Assembly: GCF_000817785.2 (NCBI RefSeq)
Contig: NZ_JTCM02000013.1
Coordinates: 33,670-97,669, forward strand
Source of the DNA: Hassallia byssoidea VB512170
GTDB lineage: Bacteria > Cyanobacteriota > Cyanobacteriia > Cyanobacteriales > Nostocaceae
Reading direction: 5' to 3'
DNA length: 64,000 bases
Part shown: one piece after another, positions 1 to 8,564 of the stretch
How positions within the stretch are numbered: position 1 is the first letter of the stretch
Layout of the letters: each line of letters starts with the position of its first letter
Notes under the pieces: generated by a model
Database searches by the model: none
What the model saw: only the letters and a program-made list of their open reading frames with translations
Told to the model about the DNA's origin: nothing
Position numbers and translations under genes: made by a program

Positions 1-40
1 GAAAAATATTTCATACGGATAGGTTGAGGTAAGAAAAACT

Positions 41-568
41 GTGCCATTGGACTTTAATGAAATCCGCCAATTGCTGGTAACTATTGCACAAACAGATATT
101 GCAGAAGTAACCCTTAAAAGTAACGATTTTGAATTAACGGTACGTAGGGGGGTTAACGTCAGCAATCAAGAGCACCTTAGCGGTGCAGCTGGTGAGGGAT
201 TGACAACGACACCAGCTGCACCCCAAGTGGCATTTACTCCGTTACCGGAAATTGCCATAAGTCGCGTTACAGAAAATGCCGGGACTGGGGTGTCGTCGTC
301 AGCACAAAACTCGACGCGTGACCAGCGATTAGTAGAAGTGCCTTCCCCGATGGTGGGAACATTTTATCGCGCTCCGGCTCCAGGTGAATCGTCTTTTGTA
401 GAAGTGGGCGATCGCGTCAAGAGCGGTCAAACTGTCTGTATTATCGAAGCAATGAAGCTGATGAATGAGATCGAAACCGAAATATCCGGACAAGTGATGG
501 AAATTTTGGTGCAAAATGGCGAATCGGTCGAATATGGTCAACCTTTGATGAGAATTAACCCTGATTAA
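41..568 (+). CDS. accB: Biotin carboxyl carrier protein of acetyl-CoA carboxylase
   Basis: Carries biotin between the biotin carboxylase and carboxyltransferase steps of acetyl-CoA carboxylase, the first committed step of fatty acid synthesis. The 175-aa protein has a short helical N-terminal segment, a Pro/Ala/Ser-rich linker (about residues 45-95) and a C-terminal biotinyl domain. That domain contains the [10 protein letters not shown] signature, whose lysine is the biotinylation site. The start is GTG at 41, with a GAGGT ribosome-binding site about 10 bases upstream. Length and architecture match cyanobacterial AccB. The gene is complete and is followed by an ArsR regulator on the same strand. 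Confidence 0.95.
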   Translation: MPLDFNEIRQLLVTIAQTDIAEVTLKSNDFELTVRRGVNVSNQEHLSGAAGEGLTTTPAAPQVAFTPLPEIAISRVTENAGTGVSSSAQNSTRDQRLVEVPSPMVGTFYRAPAPGESSFVEVGDRVKSGQTVCIIEAMKLMNEIETEISGQVMEILVQNGESVEYGQPLMRINPD

Positions 569-631
569 GTATTAATCTATATATGAAATGAGTAATTGTT
601 GATATTTTCTGTCCTTGCGGGTTAAACAGTA

Positions 632-979
632 ATGAAACAAGTGTTGCCTATACCCCCTGAAGTGGTGCAACAAGTAGCCGAATACTTCAGCCTGTTGAGT
701 GAACCGATGCGCTTGCGGCTGTTGCACCTACTACGGGATGATGAAAAATGCGTGCAAGAGTTGGTAGAGGCAACACAAACTTCTCAGGCAAATGTGTCAA
801 AACACCTGAAGGTAATGTGGCAAGCGGGAATTCTCAGCCGTCGCAGTGAAGGAACTTGCGCTTATTACCGCGTGGAAGACCAAATGATTTTTGATTTGTG
901 CAATCGAGTTTGCGATCGCCTTGCCACTAGGTTAGAACAGCAAGCTCGTAGTTTTCGGATTTTGAATAGCAAGCTGTAA
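632..979 (+). CDS. ArsR/SmtB-family winged-helix transcriptional regulator
   Basis: A 115-aa DNA-binding protein. The winged-helix domain fills most of the chain: residues 20-40 (LSEPMRLRLLHLLRDDEKCV) and the recognition helix segment TSQANVSKHLKVMWQAGILS are characteristic of ArsR-type repressors. I see no clear CXC metal-binding motif in the recognition helix, although single cysteines occur (DEKCVQEL, GTCAYY, LCNRVCDR). The signal it senses is therefore unknown. It lies 63 bp after accB on the same strand and ends at a repeat-rich hairpin separating it from a convergent gene. Confidence 0.85.
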   Translation: MKQVLPIPPEVVQQVAEYFSLLSEPMRLRLLHLLRDDEKCVQELVEATQTSQANVSKHLKVMWQAGILSRRSEGTCAYYRVEDQMIFDLCNRVCDRLATRLEQQARSFRILNSKL

Positions 980-980
980 G

Positions 981-1097
981 TCAAGAGTCAATAGTCATTA
1001 GTCCACAGTCAAAAGTCCACAATCCAAATACTTACTCTTGACTGTTAACTATTGACTCTTGACTCTTAACTCAAGACTATTGACTATTGACTCCTGA
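981..1097. repeat. Short tandem repeat hairpin between convergent genes
   Basis: Many copies of heptamer-like units (TGACTAT, TGACTCT) on one side face their complements (AGAGTCA, ATAGTCA) on the other, so the strand can fold into a long imperfect hairpin. It sits exactly between two convergent genes, so it may act as a bidirectional terminator. Similar units recur at 18918-18966. Such short tandem repeats are common in Nostoc-like genomes. Confidence 0.7.
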
Positions 1098-1718
1098 TTA
1101 AAGCGAATAGTCTTTCTTAAAGCTTTCGCGAGTTAATGGCTGTTCTACTTCCAAACCTTCACCGCCTAAAGTTTCTAACTTTTTGCCGTTCACATCAATG
1201 TATACTTTGGCGGTGGGATTCAATGTGGTAGCTGTGTAGACAACTTGTCCTACGCGACCCATCATTGAAGTACTACCACCTCCACTAGTAAATTCATTCG
1301 ATAAGTTAACGTGGATCTCATCATTTTGCACTTTTAAACTTTCTAGTTTTGTTCCTTTGGGGATGGTGGTGGAACCTGTTCCTTCTGTAGGTCCTGCTAA
1401 CAAACTTTGGAAAACCTCTTCTAAAACTTGGTCGGGCTTGTTACCAGATGCTTTAGTTTGAACTTGAACTGGCTGGGGAACAAATTCAAAGTTTCTACCA
1501 TTATCTTTCAACCAATAAATATTAGTTGCTTTTTCAACAGGCTGGGTTGGTATAGTATTGCCTGAATTTGGTAAGCCTGTAGGTGCAGGAGTTGGCACTC
1601 CAGAATGATTGGCATTCCAAGTTAGCCAAGCTACACCACCACTGACGGCTATAACTGCGGCTGAAACAGCTGCTATTACACCTGAAGAAATACGTTTAGA
1701 TCCTTGTTGGTCTTTCAT
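1098..1718 (-). CDS. GerMN domain protein with N-terminal membrane anchor
   Basis: A 206-aa protein with a positively charged N-terminus, one hydrophobic segment (about residues 13-33, VIAAVSAAVIAVSGGVAWL) and a Pro/Thr-rich linker. The C-terminal domain of about 130 residues resembles the GerMN domain (VLEEVFQSLLAGPTEG, then VNLSNEF and AKVYIDVNGKKLE). It is probably exported or anchored facing the periplasm. In cyanobacteria, GerMN proteins are of unknown role and have no link to sporulation. It is a single gene convergent with the ArsR gene. Confidence 0.75.
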   Translation of the reverse strand: MKDQQGSKRISSGVIAAVSAAVIAVSGGVAWLTWNANHSGVPTPAPTGLPNSGNTIPTQPVEKATNIYWLKDNGRNFEFVPQPVQVQTKASGNKPDQVLEEVFQSLLAGPTEGTGSTTIPKGTKLESLKVQNDEIHVNLSNEFTSGGGSTSMMGRVGQVVYTATTLNPTAKVYIDVNGKKLETLGGEGLEVEQPLTRESFKKDYSL

Positions 1719-1783
1719 GCTTAAAAGCTTCCTGAGAGCTAAGATAATATTTATGTGAGTAGAAGCCTGGGTAACGACGATAC

Positions 1784-2593
1784 TTATAAACGGGGAGTTT
1801 CCAAAAGCGCTAAGTAGGATGGCTCTATCCTTACAAATGCTGCCATCTCTAATTCTCCTTGGCTTATCTTCAATTTTAGAATTCGCGCTTGCAGTCCGCC
1901 ACCTTCTAGGTTACGTAAATCTAATCGTTTGTTGATGTTATTTAGGATTAGATTAATAAGTTTTGGTGGAACTTCTACTTGATCGACTTGGGCAACTAAA
2001 TTAACTAGCTGGATTTGTCTGCCATTAACTATACTCACTTGTGATTCTGCTTTAATTAAAAGTGGTTTGCTTTTTCCTTTTTCCTGTAATTCTACTTGGA
2101 TTTGCAGGCGGTTATTAGGTAAAAATTGTACCTGTGGATTGACTAAATTGTATACAGTGTTAGCCCTTGTATTTGTAAAATCTTTTAAATTGATGTTTAG
2201 TTTTTGTAGCCTAGCTATTAATTGTGGCGATCGCAAACCTTGATTAATATCTTCTTCAGCCAAAACTAATCGCACCCCCGCTTGTAAAGGTTTCTTTAAT
2301 TGAGGAAAGCGAGTTAAACTACGCGGTTTGATTTCAATGCGATCGCTTTCTAATTCTAAAACTGCAATCCGGATATTTTGCCTTTTCAATTGCAAAGAAC
2401 GTCCGGCAATTCTTATTCGTTCTACTTTACCTTGCAATAATTGATAACTGGGTGCGTTATCTACACGCACTTGTAATTCTCCCACTTTCGCAAACTGAGA
2501 ACGGATGGCATTTTCCGCAGTGCGATCGACTGCGATTCCCACGGGGGAAACTAAACCCAGCAAACCTGATAAAAGGATTGTGAGGAATTCCAT
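1784..2593 (-). CDS. DUF2993 (LmeA-like) protein
   Basis: About 269 aa from the ATG at 2593. An upstream in-frame ATG at 2641 would add 16 residues read from a repeat sequence and is less likely. There is an N-terminal hydrophobic stretch (FLTILLSGLLGLVSPVG). The body is rich in beta-strand patterns (VRVDNAPSYQLLQGKVERIR, then LNLKDFTN and VEVPPKLINLILNNINKRLD) typical of DUF2993 proteins, a family related to mycobacterial phospholipid-binding LmeA. It is probably a secreted or membrane-associated lipid-binding protein. The function is not established. Confidence 0.7.
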   Translation of the reverse strand: MEFLTILLSGLLGLVSPVGIAVDRTAENAIRSQFAKVGELQVRVDNAPSYQLLQGKVERIRIAGRSLQLKRQNIRIAVLELESDRIEIKPRSLTRFPQLKKPLQAGVRLVLAEEDINQGLRSPQLIARLQKLNINLKDFTNTRANTVYNLVNPQVQFLPNNRLQIQVELQEKGKSKPLLIKAESQVSIVNGRQIQLVNLVAQVDQVEVPPKLINLILNNINKRLDLRNLEGGGLQARILKLKISQGELEMAAFVRIEPSYLALLETPRL

Positions 2594-2639
2594 TTTTTTG
2601 AAGATATTTTTTAACGCAGAGGAACGCTGAGGATAACGC

Positions 2640-2723
2640 AAAGGAACGCGGAGTATTTCTCTGCGAACCTACCCTACGGGAACGCCTAACGGCGAATGCG
2701 TAAGCCTTTGTGTCCCTCTGCGT
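2640..2723. repeat. Dispersed AACGCAGAG-type intergenic repeat
   Basis: Sequence of the type GCAGAGGAACGC...CTCTGCG with internal inverted repeats. Related sequence occurs at 6930-6985, and looser relatives near 24960-25020 and 45270-45360. It is noncoding and looks like a member of a genome-wide family. Confidence 0.5.
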
Positions 2724-4538
2724 TTATTTTTTAACTTCTATTGCTTCGGAAATCCACTGTTTTAGGGTTGTCACAACTTCTTCAATGGCAATTTCTTGAG
2801 ATTGGCGAGTTTGGCGTTCGACTACTTCGACTTTGTTGTTTGCGATCGCTCTTCCTGTTACAATCCTGTAGGGGATGCCTATTAAGTCGGCGTCTTTGAA
2901 TTTAACGCCTGCACGCTCATCACGGTCATCAAGTAAGGTTTCAACCCCCGCTTGATTAAGTTCTTTGTAAAGTTTTTCGGCGATTTGGACTTGTTGAGCG
3001 TCTTTTATGTTAGGGATTGTGACTATGGCGTGATAAGGTGCGATCGCTACTGGAAAGATTATCCCGTCTTTGTCATAAGATTGTTCTACAGCGGCTTGAG
3101 CCAAACGAGATACACCCACACCATAACAACCCATGTATAAAGGCTTTTCTTCACCTTGTTCGTTGGTGTAATTTGCTCCCATGATTTGGGAATATTTGGT
3201 TCCGAGTTGGAAAATATGCCCTACCTCGATTCCCCGCGCTGTGGCAAGAGTTTGTTCGGGGTTGTGCTGGGCGCGATCGCCTGGTCTTGCCTTGCGTATA
3301 TCTACTATTAATTCTGGTTGCTTAATTTGCTCTGACCAATTTGCCCCGACTACGTGATAGCCTGATTCATTCGCACCTGTGACAAAGTTCTTTAAATCGA
3401 CTGCGGTTTTATCTACCAGCCGGACAAACTTCGGTGAAACATCGAGGGTAGACTGAATATAATCATCGGCGATATCGGGGGCAATATAACCCAAAGGAAG
3501 AGATTTTGCCGCCCATTTTTGCTGCGCTTCTGCATCTGGTACGCTTAAATTAATAATCGTCTTCGCGCCGTACTGCGAAGCTAGTTTTGTTAACTCATTC
3601 TGCAACTTGACTTCATTAACTTCCTGATCGCCGCGAATGCTCACCAGTACTAATACTGTTGTACCATTATCGTAAACTGTCTGATAAAGAACGTTTTTGA
3701 CAACTTGGGTAGGAGAACATTTCAGGAATTGGCAAAGCGTCTCGATTGTCTCTGTCCCTGGTGTTTCGCGTTTCTCGAAGGTGGTAAACTGTGAAGGTTC
3801 AGCATCAGCGGGTAAAGAAACAGCCTTTTCGACGTTAGCCGCGTATTTGCCATCTTCAGTATAGAGAACTTCGTCTTCACCAGCTTCCGCCAATACCATA
3901 AATTCTGTAGAACCAGATCCACCGATCGCACCAGAATCTGCTTCGACTGCTCGGAAAGCTAAACCAGAACGCCGCAGCATATTACTGTATGCTGTGTACA
4001 TATCTTGGTAAGTTTTTTTCAGGCTTTCTTCATCGGCGTGGAAGGAGTAGCCATCCTTCATGATAAATTCGCGTCCGCGCATTAAACCAAAGCGGGGACG
4101 AATTTCATCGCGGAATTTAGTTTGAATTTGGTAAAGATGCAGCGGTAATTGGCGGTATGAGCGAATCATATCACGAGCGATCGCCGTGATAACCTCTTCG
4201 TGAGTTGGACCTAGTGCCAATTGTTCGTCTTTGCGATCGATGAGGGAAAACATGATTCCCTCAGCTTTAGTATAAGTATCCCAGCGACCAGATTCGCGCC
4301 ATAATTCAGCGGGTTGTAATTGCGGTAACAAACATTCTTGTGCGTTTGTTTTGTTCATTTCTTCGCGCACAATCTGAGATACTTTTTGTAAAACACGCCA
4401 CATCAAGGGGAGATACGCATAGAGACCTCGACCGATGCGACGAATATAACCTGCACGGACTAGTAATTTGTGGCTGGGAATCTCGGCATCTGCTGGATCG
4501 TCCCGGAGTGTAACGAATAACATTTGTGACAGTCGCAT
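2724..4538 (-). CDS. proS: Prolyl-tRNA synthetase (bacterial type)
   Basis: Charges tRNA-Pro with proline. At 604 aa it has the bacterial architecture: a class II catalytic core starting at the N-terminus ([29 protein letters not shown]), motif 2 around [12 protein letters not shown], and an inserted editing domain at roughly residues 225-400. Motif 3 follows ([17 protein letters not shown]), then a C-terminal anticodon-binding domain ([10 protein letters not shown] ... [19 protein letters not shown]). It is complete and transcribed on its own on the minus strand. Confidence 0.97.
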   Translation of the reverse strand: MRLSQMLFVTLRDDPADAEIPSHKLLVRAGYIRRIGRGLYAYLPLMWRVLQKVSQIVREEMNKTNAQECLLPQLQPAELWRESGRWDTYTKAEGIMFSLIDRKDEQLALGPTHEEVITAIARDMIRSYRQLPLHLYQIQTKFRDEIRPRFGLMRGREFIMKDGYSFHADEESLKKTYQDMYTAYSNMLRRSGLAFRAVEADSGAIGGSGSTEFMVLAEAGEDEVLYTEDGKYAANVEKAVSLPADAEPSQFTTFEKRETPGTETIETLCQFLKCSPTQVVKNVLYQTVYDNGTTVLVLVSIRGDQEVNEVKLQNELTKLASQYGAKTIINLSVPDAEAQQKWAAKSLPLGYIAPDIADDYIQSTLDVSPKFVRLVDKTAVDLKNFVTGANESGYHVVGANWSEQIKQPELIVDIRKARPGDRAQHNPEQTLATARGIEVGHIFQLGTKYSQIMGANYTNEQGEEKPLYMGCYGVGVSRLAQAAVEQSYDKDGIIFPVAIAPYHAIVTIPNIKDAQQVQIAEKLYKELNQAGVETLLDDRDERAGVKFKDADLIGIPYRIVTGRAIANNKVEVVERQTRQSQEIAIEEVVTTLKQWISEAIEVKK

Positions 4539-4737
4539 CGTTTGTCCTTTTTTAGATTCGATAATTTCTATCTCAGTTAAAGTCTATTGAAGTATCAAGT
4601 ATGAAGTATAAAGTGTAAAGTCTTAAACTTTCTGCGTCAATTTTTTCTTTTAGGAATTTCTAATTTTTTTCTTGTTTCTCTCAATCCAAGCGTCCCCAGT
4701 CCCCAATCCCCAGTCCCTAATCCAGGAGAAAACCACT

Positions 4738-6108
4738 TTGTCAGATGTAATTTATCAAGCACAACCACCCTTAGAATTCATTCCCCCAGCGCTGAATCCG
4801 TTATTTTTGAGATTTGTCCATCTATTTTTACCGAGTTGGATGCGTTGGAAAACTGCGATCGCTGATGTTGAAGCAGATAAAGTAGAGATTTTGGTGGATC
4901 TCTATCGCCAATTTCAAGATGGTAAAATCCGCTTTATGTTGGCGTTTCGTCATCCCAAGGTGGACGATCCATTTTGTTTGGGTTATTTACTTTCGCAACT
5001 CGTGCCCAAGGTAGCACGTTATCAGGGTACAATACTAGAGTCGCCGATTCATGCTCATTTTATCTACGATCGCGGTATTCCTTTATGGGCTGGTTCCCAT
5101 GTCGGTTGGATCGCTTCTAATTTGGGTGGTACGCCAATTCAACGGGGTAAAGCTGATTGGACGGGTTTGCGATCGGCTCGTGAGTTGTTTGTAAATGGAA
5201 AATTCCCGATGGCGGCGGCGCCAGAAGGTGCTACTAATGGTTTGAGTGAGTTTATCAGTCCATTAGAACCGGGAATCGCGCAATTAAGCTTTTGGTGCGC
5301 GGAAGATTTGCAGAAAGCACAACGCTCGGAACAAGTTTTAATTGTACCAGTTGGAATTAAATATAGTTACGTCGAAGCGCCTTGGGAAGCGATCGCAACT
5401 CTATTAAGTGAATTAGAAGCGGATAGCGGTTTACCTGTACAAGGAAATAATCCTAGCTTCGAGTCGCTTTATCCCAGGTTGTTAAATGTGGCTGAACATT
5501 TAATGTCTTTGATGGAAAAGTTTTACACGCGGTTTTATCATCAAAAGCTGCCAGATATTAAGATTGTTGAAGGACAAGATAGAAATGAAGCGTTAGCAGC
5601 TAGACTGCAAGCGATGTTAAATATAATTCTACAAGTACCAGAGCAATATTTTGACTTGCACCCCATAGGAAATTTAACCGATCGCTGTCGTCGAGTAGAA
5701 CAAGCAGGATGGAATTATATATTTAGAGAAGAATTTAAAGATGTAAAAAAGCTGTCTGCTGTAGAAAAAGGTTTAGGCGATCGTATTGCCGAAGAAGCAA
5801 ATTTACGAATGTGGCACATGCGACTTGTAGAAAGCTTCGTTGCAGTTACAGGAAAATACATTCAAGAAAAACCGACAGCAGAAAGGTTTGCGGAAACAAC
5901 TTTACTTTTATGGGATATGGTAACACGAATTAAAGGTAGCAATCCCTTCAAGCGTCCGCAATTAGGTAAGCAAAAAGCAAGAATTACTATCGGTGAACCG
6001 ATATCAGTTTCTGAACGTTATCCTGTTTATAAAGCAACTCGTCAAGGTGCGAGACAATCAGTTACTGAGTTGACGAAAGATTTGCAACAAGCGATGGAAA
6101 AAATGTAG
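4738..6108 (+). CDS. 1-acyl-sn-glycerol-3-phosphate acyltransferase-like protein
   Basis: A PlsC-like acyltransferase of glycerophospholipid synthesis. I prefer the TTG start at 4738 (MSDVIYQAQ), preceded by AGGAG at 4724. The longer frame from 4672 would translate a C-rich intergenic repeat. The 456-aa protein contains acyltransferase-like segments (FRHPKVDDPF near residue 80, GTPIQRGKADWTGL near 140, AAAPEGATNG near 165), but the canonical HX4D is not clear. The long C-terminal half is helical and typical of cyanobacterial homologues. Substrate specificity cannot be read from the sequence. Confidence 0.75.
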   Translation: MSDVIYQAQPPLEFIPPALNPLFLRFVHLFLPSWMRWKTAIADVEADKVEILVDLYRQFQDGKIRFMLAFRHPKVDDPFCLGYLLSQLVPKVARYQGTILESPIHAHFIYDRGIPLWAGSHVGWIASNLGGTPIQRGKADWTGLRSARELFVNGKFPMAAAPEGATNGLSEFISPLEPGIAQLSFWCAEDLQKAQRSEQVLIVPVGIKYSYVEAPWEAIATLLSELEADSGLPVQGNNPSFESLYPRLLNVAEHLMSLMEKFYTRFYHQKLPDIKIVEGQDRNEALAARLQAMLNIILQVPEQYFDLHPIGNLTDRCRRVEQAGWNYIFREEFKDVKKLSAVEKGLGDRIAEEANLRMWHMRLVESFVAVTGKYIQEKPTAERFAETTLLLWDMVTRIKGSNPFKRPQLGKQKARITIGEPISVSERYPVYKATRQGARQSVTELTKDLQQAMEKM

Positions 6109-6136
6109 TAAGCGCTTCAGCGCTTAAACCACTATT

Positions 6137-6883
6137 CTAAGATAATTCCCCAAAGCGATCGCGATAACGCTGTAACAAAGCTTGCATTTCTGCTGCTTGT
6201 TGTTCAACTAACTCTCTTTGCTGTCTTTCCTGTTGTGCTTTAATACTTTCTTGTTGTGCAACTTCTTCAGGAGTGGGGAATCTGTTTCCTTGTTCGTCAA
6301 ACCAGTATAACCACTCACGCTGCCATCCTTCATGAACACCTTGACCTCTACCAATTCCCAAATCTATTTCTGGCATCCACACTGGTTCACCAGAACAAAG
6401 CAAATATACGCCATTTTCTAAGCGATAAACCTCAAAAGGTTGATGCTTGTCACGCTGATAATATTCAGGGTTGTAAATCACATAATACAACACGCCCAGC
6501 CGAGCATAAGCGGTTATTTTATCTTCGTATTCTTTCCCGTAGGTTTGAGAAACAAGTTCTAACACCAAAATGGGAGCAATATTATTTTCTTCTAACAAAA
6601 CGTAACTTAAACGTCCCTTGGGATCATTTTTGCGACGCGGTACTCCTAAACTTAAGAAACCATCAGGAATTATTGGAGTTCGTCGAATTTGACCTGTGCG
6701 GTCATAAATTCCCATATCGACACCAAAAAACCAGTCCCATCGGTTTTGCCAAATTAAAGCTAAAATGGCTTTTAACAAATTGGGAATCAGGTTTTGTAGT
6801 TCATTATCCACAGGGGTATCGTCCGAGCAAGGTAACTCTTCTGAGGAGGGTAAATACTCATACTCAGGTGTATTGTATAGCAT
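6137..6883 (-). CDS. Uma2-family (DUF820) putative endonuclease
   Basis: A 248-aa member of the Uma2 family, which has a PD-(D/E)XK nuclease-like fold and is greatly expanded in cyanobacteria. Visible family features are PDGFLSLGVPRRKNDPKG, then APILVLELVSQTYGKEYEDKITAYARLGV, where the E and K lie at the presumed active site, and IYNPEYYQRD. A glutamine-rich C-terminal coiled coil (about residues 210-245, QQESIKAQQERQQRELVEQQ) is common in this subfamily. The biological role is unknown. A second, more distant Uma2 gene lies directly upstream. Confidence 0.85.
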   Translation of the reverse strand: MLYNTPEYEYLPSSEELPCSDDTPVDNELQNLIPNLLKAILALIWQNRWDWFFGVDMGIYDRTGQIRRTPIIPDGFLSLGVPRRKNDPKGRLSYVLLEENNIAPILVLELVSQTYGKEYEDKITAYARLGVLYYVIYNPEYYQRDKHQPFEVYRLENGVYLLCSGEPVWMPEIDLGIGRGQGVHEGWQREWLYWFDEQGNRFPTPEEVAQQESIKAQQERQQRELVEQQAAEMQALLQRYRDRFGELS

Positions 6884-7007
6884 GATGAGTCATTTATTTT
6901 AGATTGATTATATTGCCGTCGAAATCATTTTTTAACGCAGAGTAACGCAAAGGTTTCGCTAAGGTTCGCAGAGTTCTTTATATATGTATGGTGCTGCGAG
7001 TGACACA

Positions 7008-7580
7008 TTATCCCGGAAAAACTTTAGATAAATCAAGAGTTAAATCGGGAAAACACGGTAAATTAATTGATTCGTTTGGCAAAGAAATAAATTTGCGACG
7101 ATAGCCAAATTTATCTGGTAGATTTTGATAAGGTTCGCTGTAAGATTCCAGGTAATTATCTACTAAATTAAATATCCAATAATCGCAAATACCGGCTTCA
7201 GCATAAAGTGATAATTTCACCTCTTGGTCATATTTTAAAGAAGAATCGGCAATCTCAATTAAAAGTAATATATCAGCCGGACTGGGATGAGCAGAAAGGT
7301 AATTATCATTGACATTACGGACAATGGTTAAATCTGGTTCAGGTTGGCTGCTGTATGGTATAATAATCGGCTGTTGTCCTCGCACTAAAGCGCGGTCTAC
7401 CAAAAGCTTGATTAACTCCCTAAACAAAAGTGTCTCACAAACTGCGTGCGGTTTACCTTTAGCTACCATTGGGATTATTTCTCCTCTAATTAGCTCAAAT
7501 CGGTCGTTTTCTTTGAAAAATCCGAGTTCTGCCAAACGTTCATATTCATTTATCGTAAAGCGTTTAGTGGTGATAGTCAT
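7008..7580 (-). CDS. Uma2-family (DUF820) putative endonuclease
   Basis: 190 aa with the compact Uma2 fold: RFTINEYERLAELGFFKENDRFELIRGEIIPM at the N-terminus, then SQPEPDLTIVRN (conserved D), LLLIEIADSSLKYDQEVKLSLYAEAGI (conserved E and K region) and YWIFNLVDNYLESY. It lacks the C-terminal coiled coil of the neighbouring homologue at 6137. It lies 28 bp upstream of the STM4011-like gene's stop, on the same strand. Nothing suggests a shared function. Confidence 0.85.
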   Translation of the reverse strand: MTITTKRFTINEYERLAELGFFKENDRFELIRGEIIPMVAKGKPHAVCETLLFRELIKLLVDRALVRGQQPIIIPYSSQPEPDLTIVRNVNDNYLSAHPSPADILLLIEIADSSLKYDQEVKLSLYAEAGICDYWIFNLVDNYLESYSEPYQNLPDKFGYRRKFISLPNESINLPCFPDLTLDLSKVFPG

Positions 7581-7607
7581 AACAGTTATGGGTGTGTAGG
7601 GCTACTT

Positions 7608-8471
7608 TTATTTTAATGGTTGGAAGTTGATAGGAATGCGTTCTAAAATGCCAGAACCAAATACTTTTTCTAGTTCTAAATACTCAAGATGAACGTAACC
7701 GATGTGACAGTGACAAGTTTGGTTAATGCAAGAGCGATCGCACAAATTATCTGACCAATTCAAATCATATATATTACCAATTAATTCTTTAATAAAATGG
7801 CAACGTCGCATCGTCCCATCACCATCAACTGAAATCGCTGATTTACCAGCGCGGCATTGATGACCGAAGCTGGTATAATGCTGAGTATTCAGATGAAACA
7901 GCGGATCGATTGACTCGAAAAAATTCCGGTCTTCATCAGACAAATTTGGTAGTTCTCGCTTAACTGCATTAATCCACAAATAAATGTGTTTAGGTAACTC
8001 GCGACGTAAAGCAGCAATTTCATCTTTGAATTGAGGAAAACCGACAACACCCGCACTAAAACGGACATTTCGCTTATCGAGTTCTAAACATCTATTTAGA
8101 AAGCTTTGACGTGATACCCATTCTGGATGAAATGTTGCCCAAAGTGCCAATCTTTCTTTATTACACTCTTCCACCCAATCTAAATTACAGGAAAGATTAG
8201 TTTGAATTGCTGCCTTATTAACGTGAAACATTTGAGTTAATTTTATCAATGCTTGCTGATACCACTTCTGAATAAGCGCTTCACCCCAAGGTGTGAATAA
8301 TATTGAGAATTGGTGTTGTGAATTTTCAGCAACCCAATTTACAAACCGCTCTAAAGATTGTTTATCTATAGCTAATTCTGCGGCTGTTTGTTGGCGTTTC
8401 GCAAAAGGGCAATATTCGCAGCCGTAGTTACAACTTATCAAAGAACCGCGATAGAGAATTGTGATATGCAT
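7608..8471 (-). CDS. STM4011-family radical SAM protein
   Basis: A 287-aa radical SAM enzyme with the 4Fe-4S motif C14-X3-C18-X2-C21 (CNYGCEYC) very near the N-terminus. A cysteine-rich C-terminal region (HQCRAGKSAISVDGDGTMRRC, CDRSCINQTCHCH) looks like an auxiliary-cluster domain of the SPASM/twitch type. Such domains often occur in enzymes that modify peptides, which is suggestive only. It is the last gene of the STM4015-4014-4013-4012-4011 cluster on this strand, 93 bp after the STM4012-like gene. The substrate is unknown. Confidence 0.8.
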   Translation of the reverse strand: MHITILYRGSLISCNYGCEYCPFAKRQQTAAELAIDKQSLERFVNWVAENSQHQFSILFTPWGEALIQKWYQQALIKLTQMFHVNKAAIQTNLSCNLDWVEECNKERLALWATFHPEWVSRQSFLNRCLELDKRNVRFSAGVVGFPQFKDEIAALRRELPKHIYLWINAVKRELPNLSDEDRNFFESIDPLFHLNTQHYTSFGHQCRAGKSAISVDGDGTMRRCHFIKELIGNIYDLNWSDNLCDRSCINQTCHCHIGYVHLEYLELEKVFGSGILERIPINFQPLK

Positions 8472-8564
8472 GGTAAATTAAAAACTTAAAAGGTCTTATT
8501 TGAGTTGTGAGATTCTCTATTTATTTCTTACCTTGAAAAAAAGAGAGACTGCTATGTTCCGTAG

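Noticed and set aside
4672..4737. Upstream extension of the acyltransferase gene
   Set aside because: It translates a C-rich intergenic repeat; a TTG with AGGAG at 4738 fits better.
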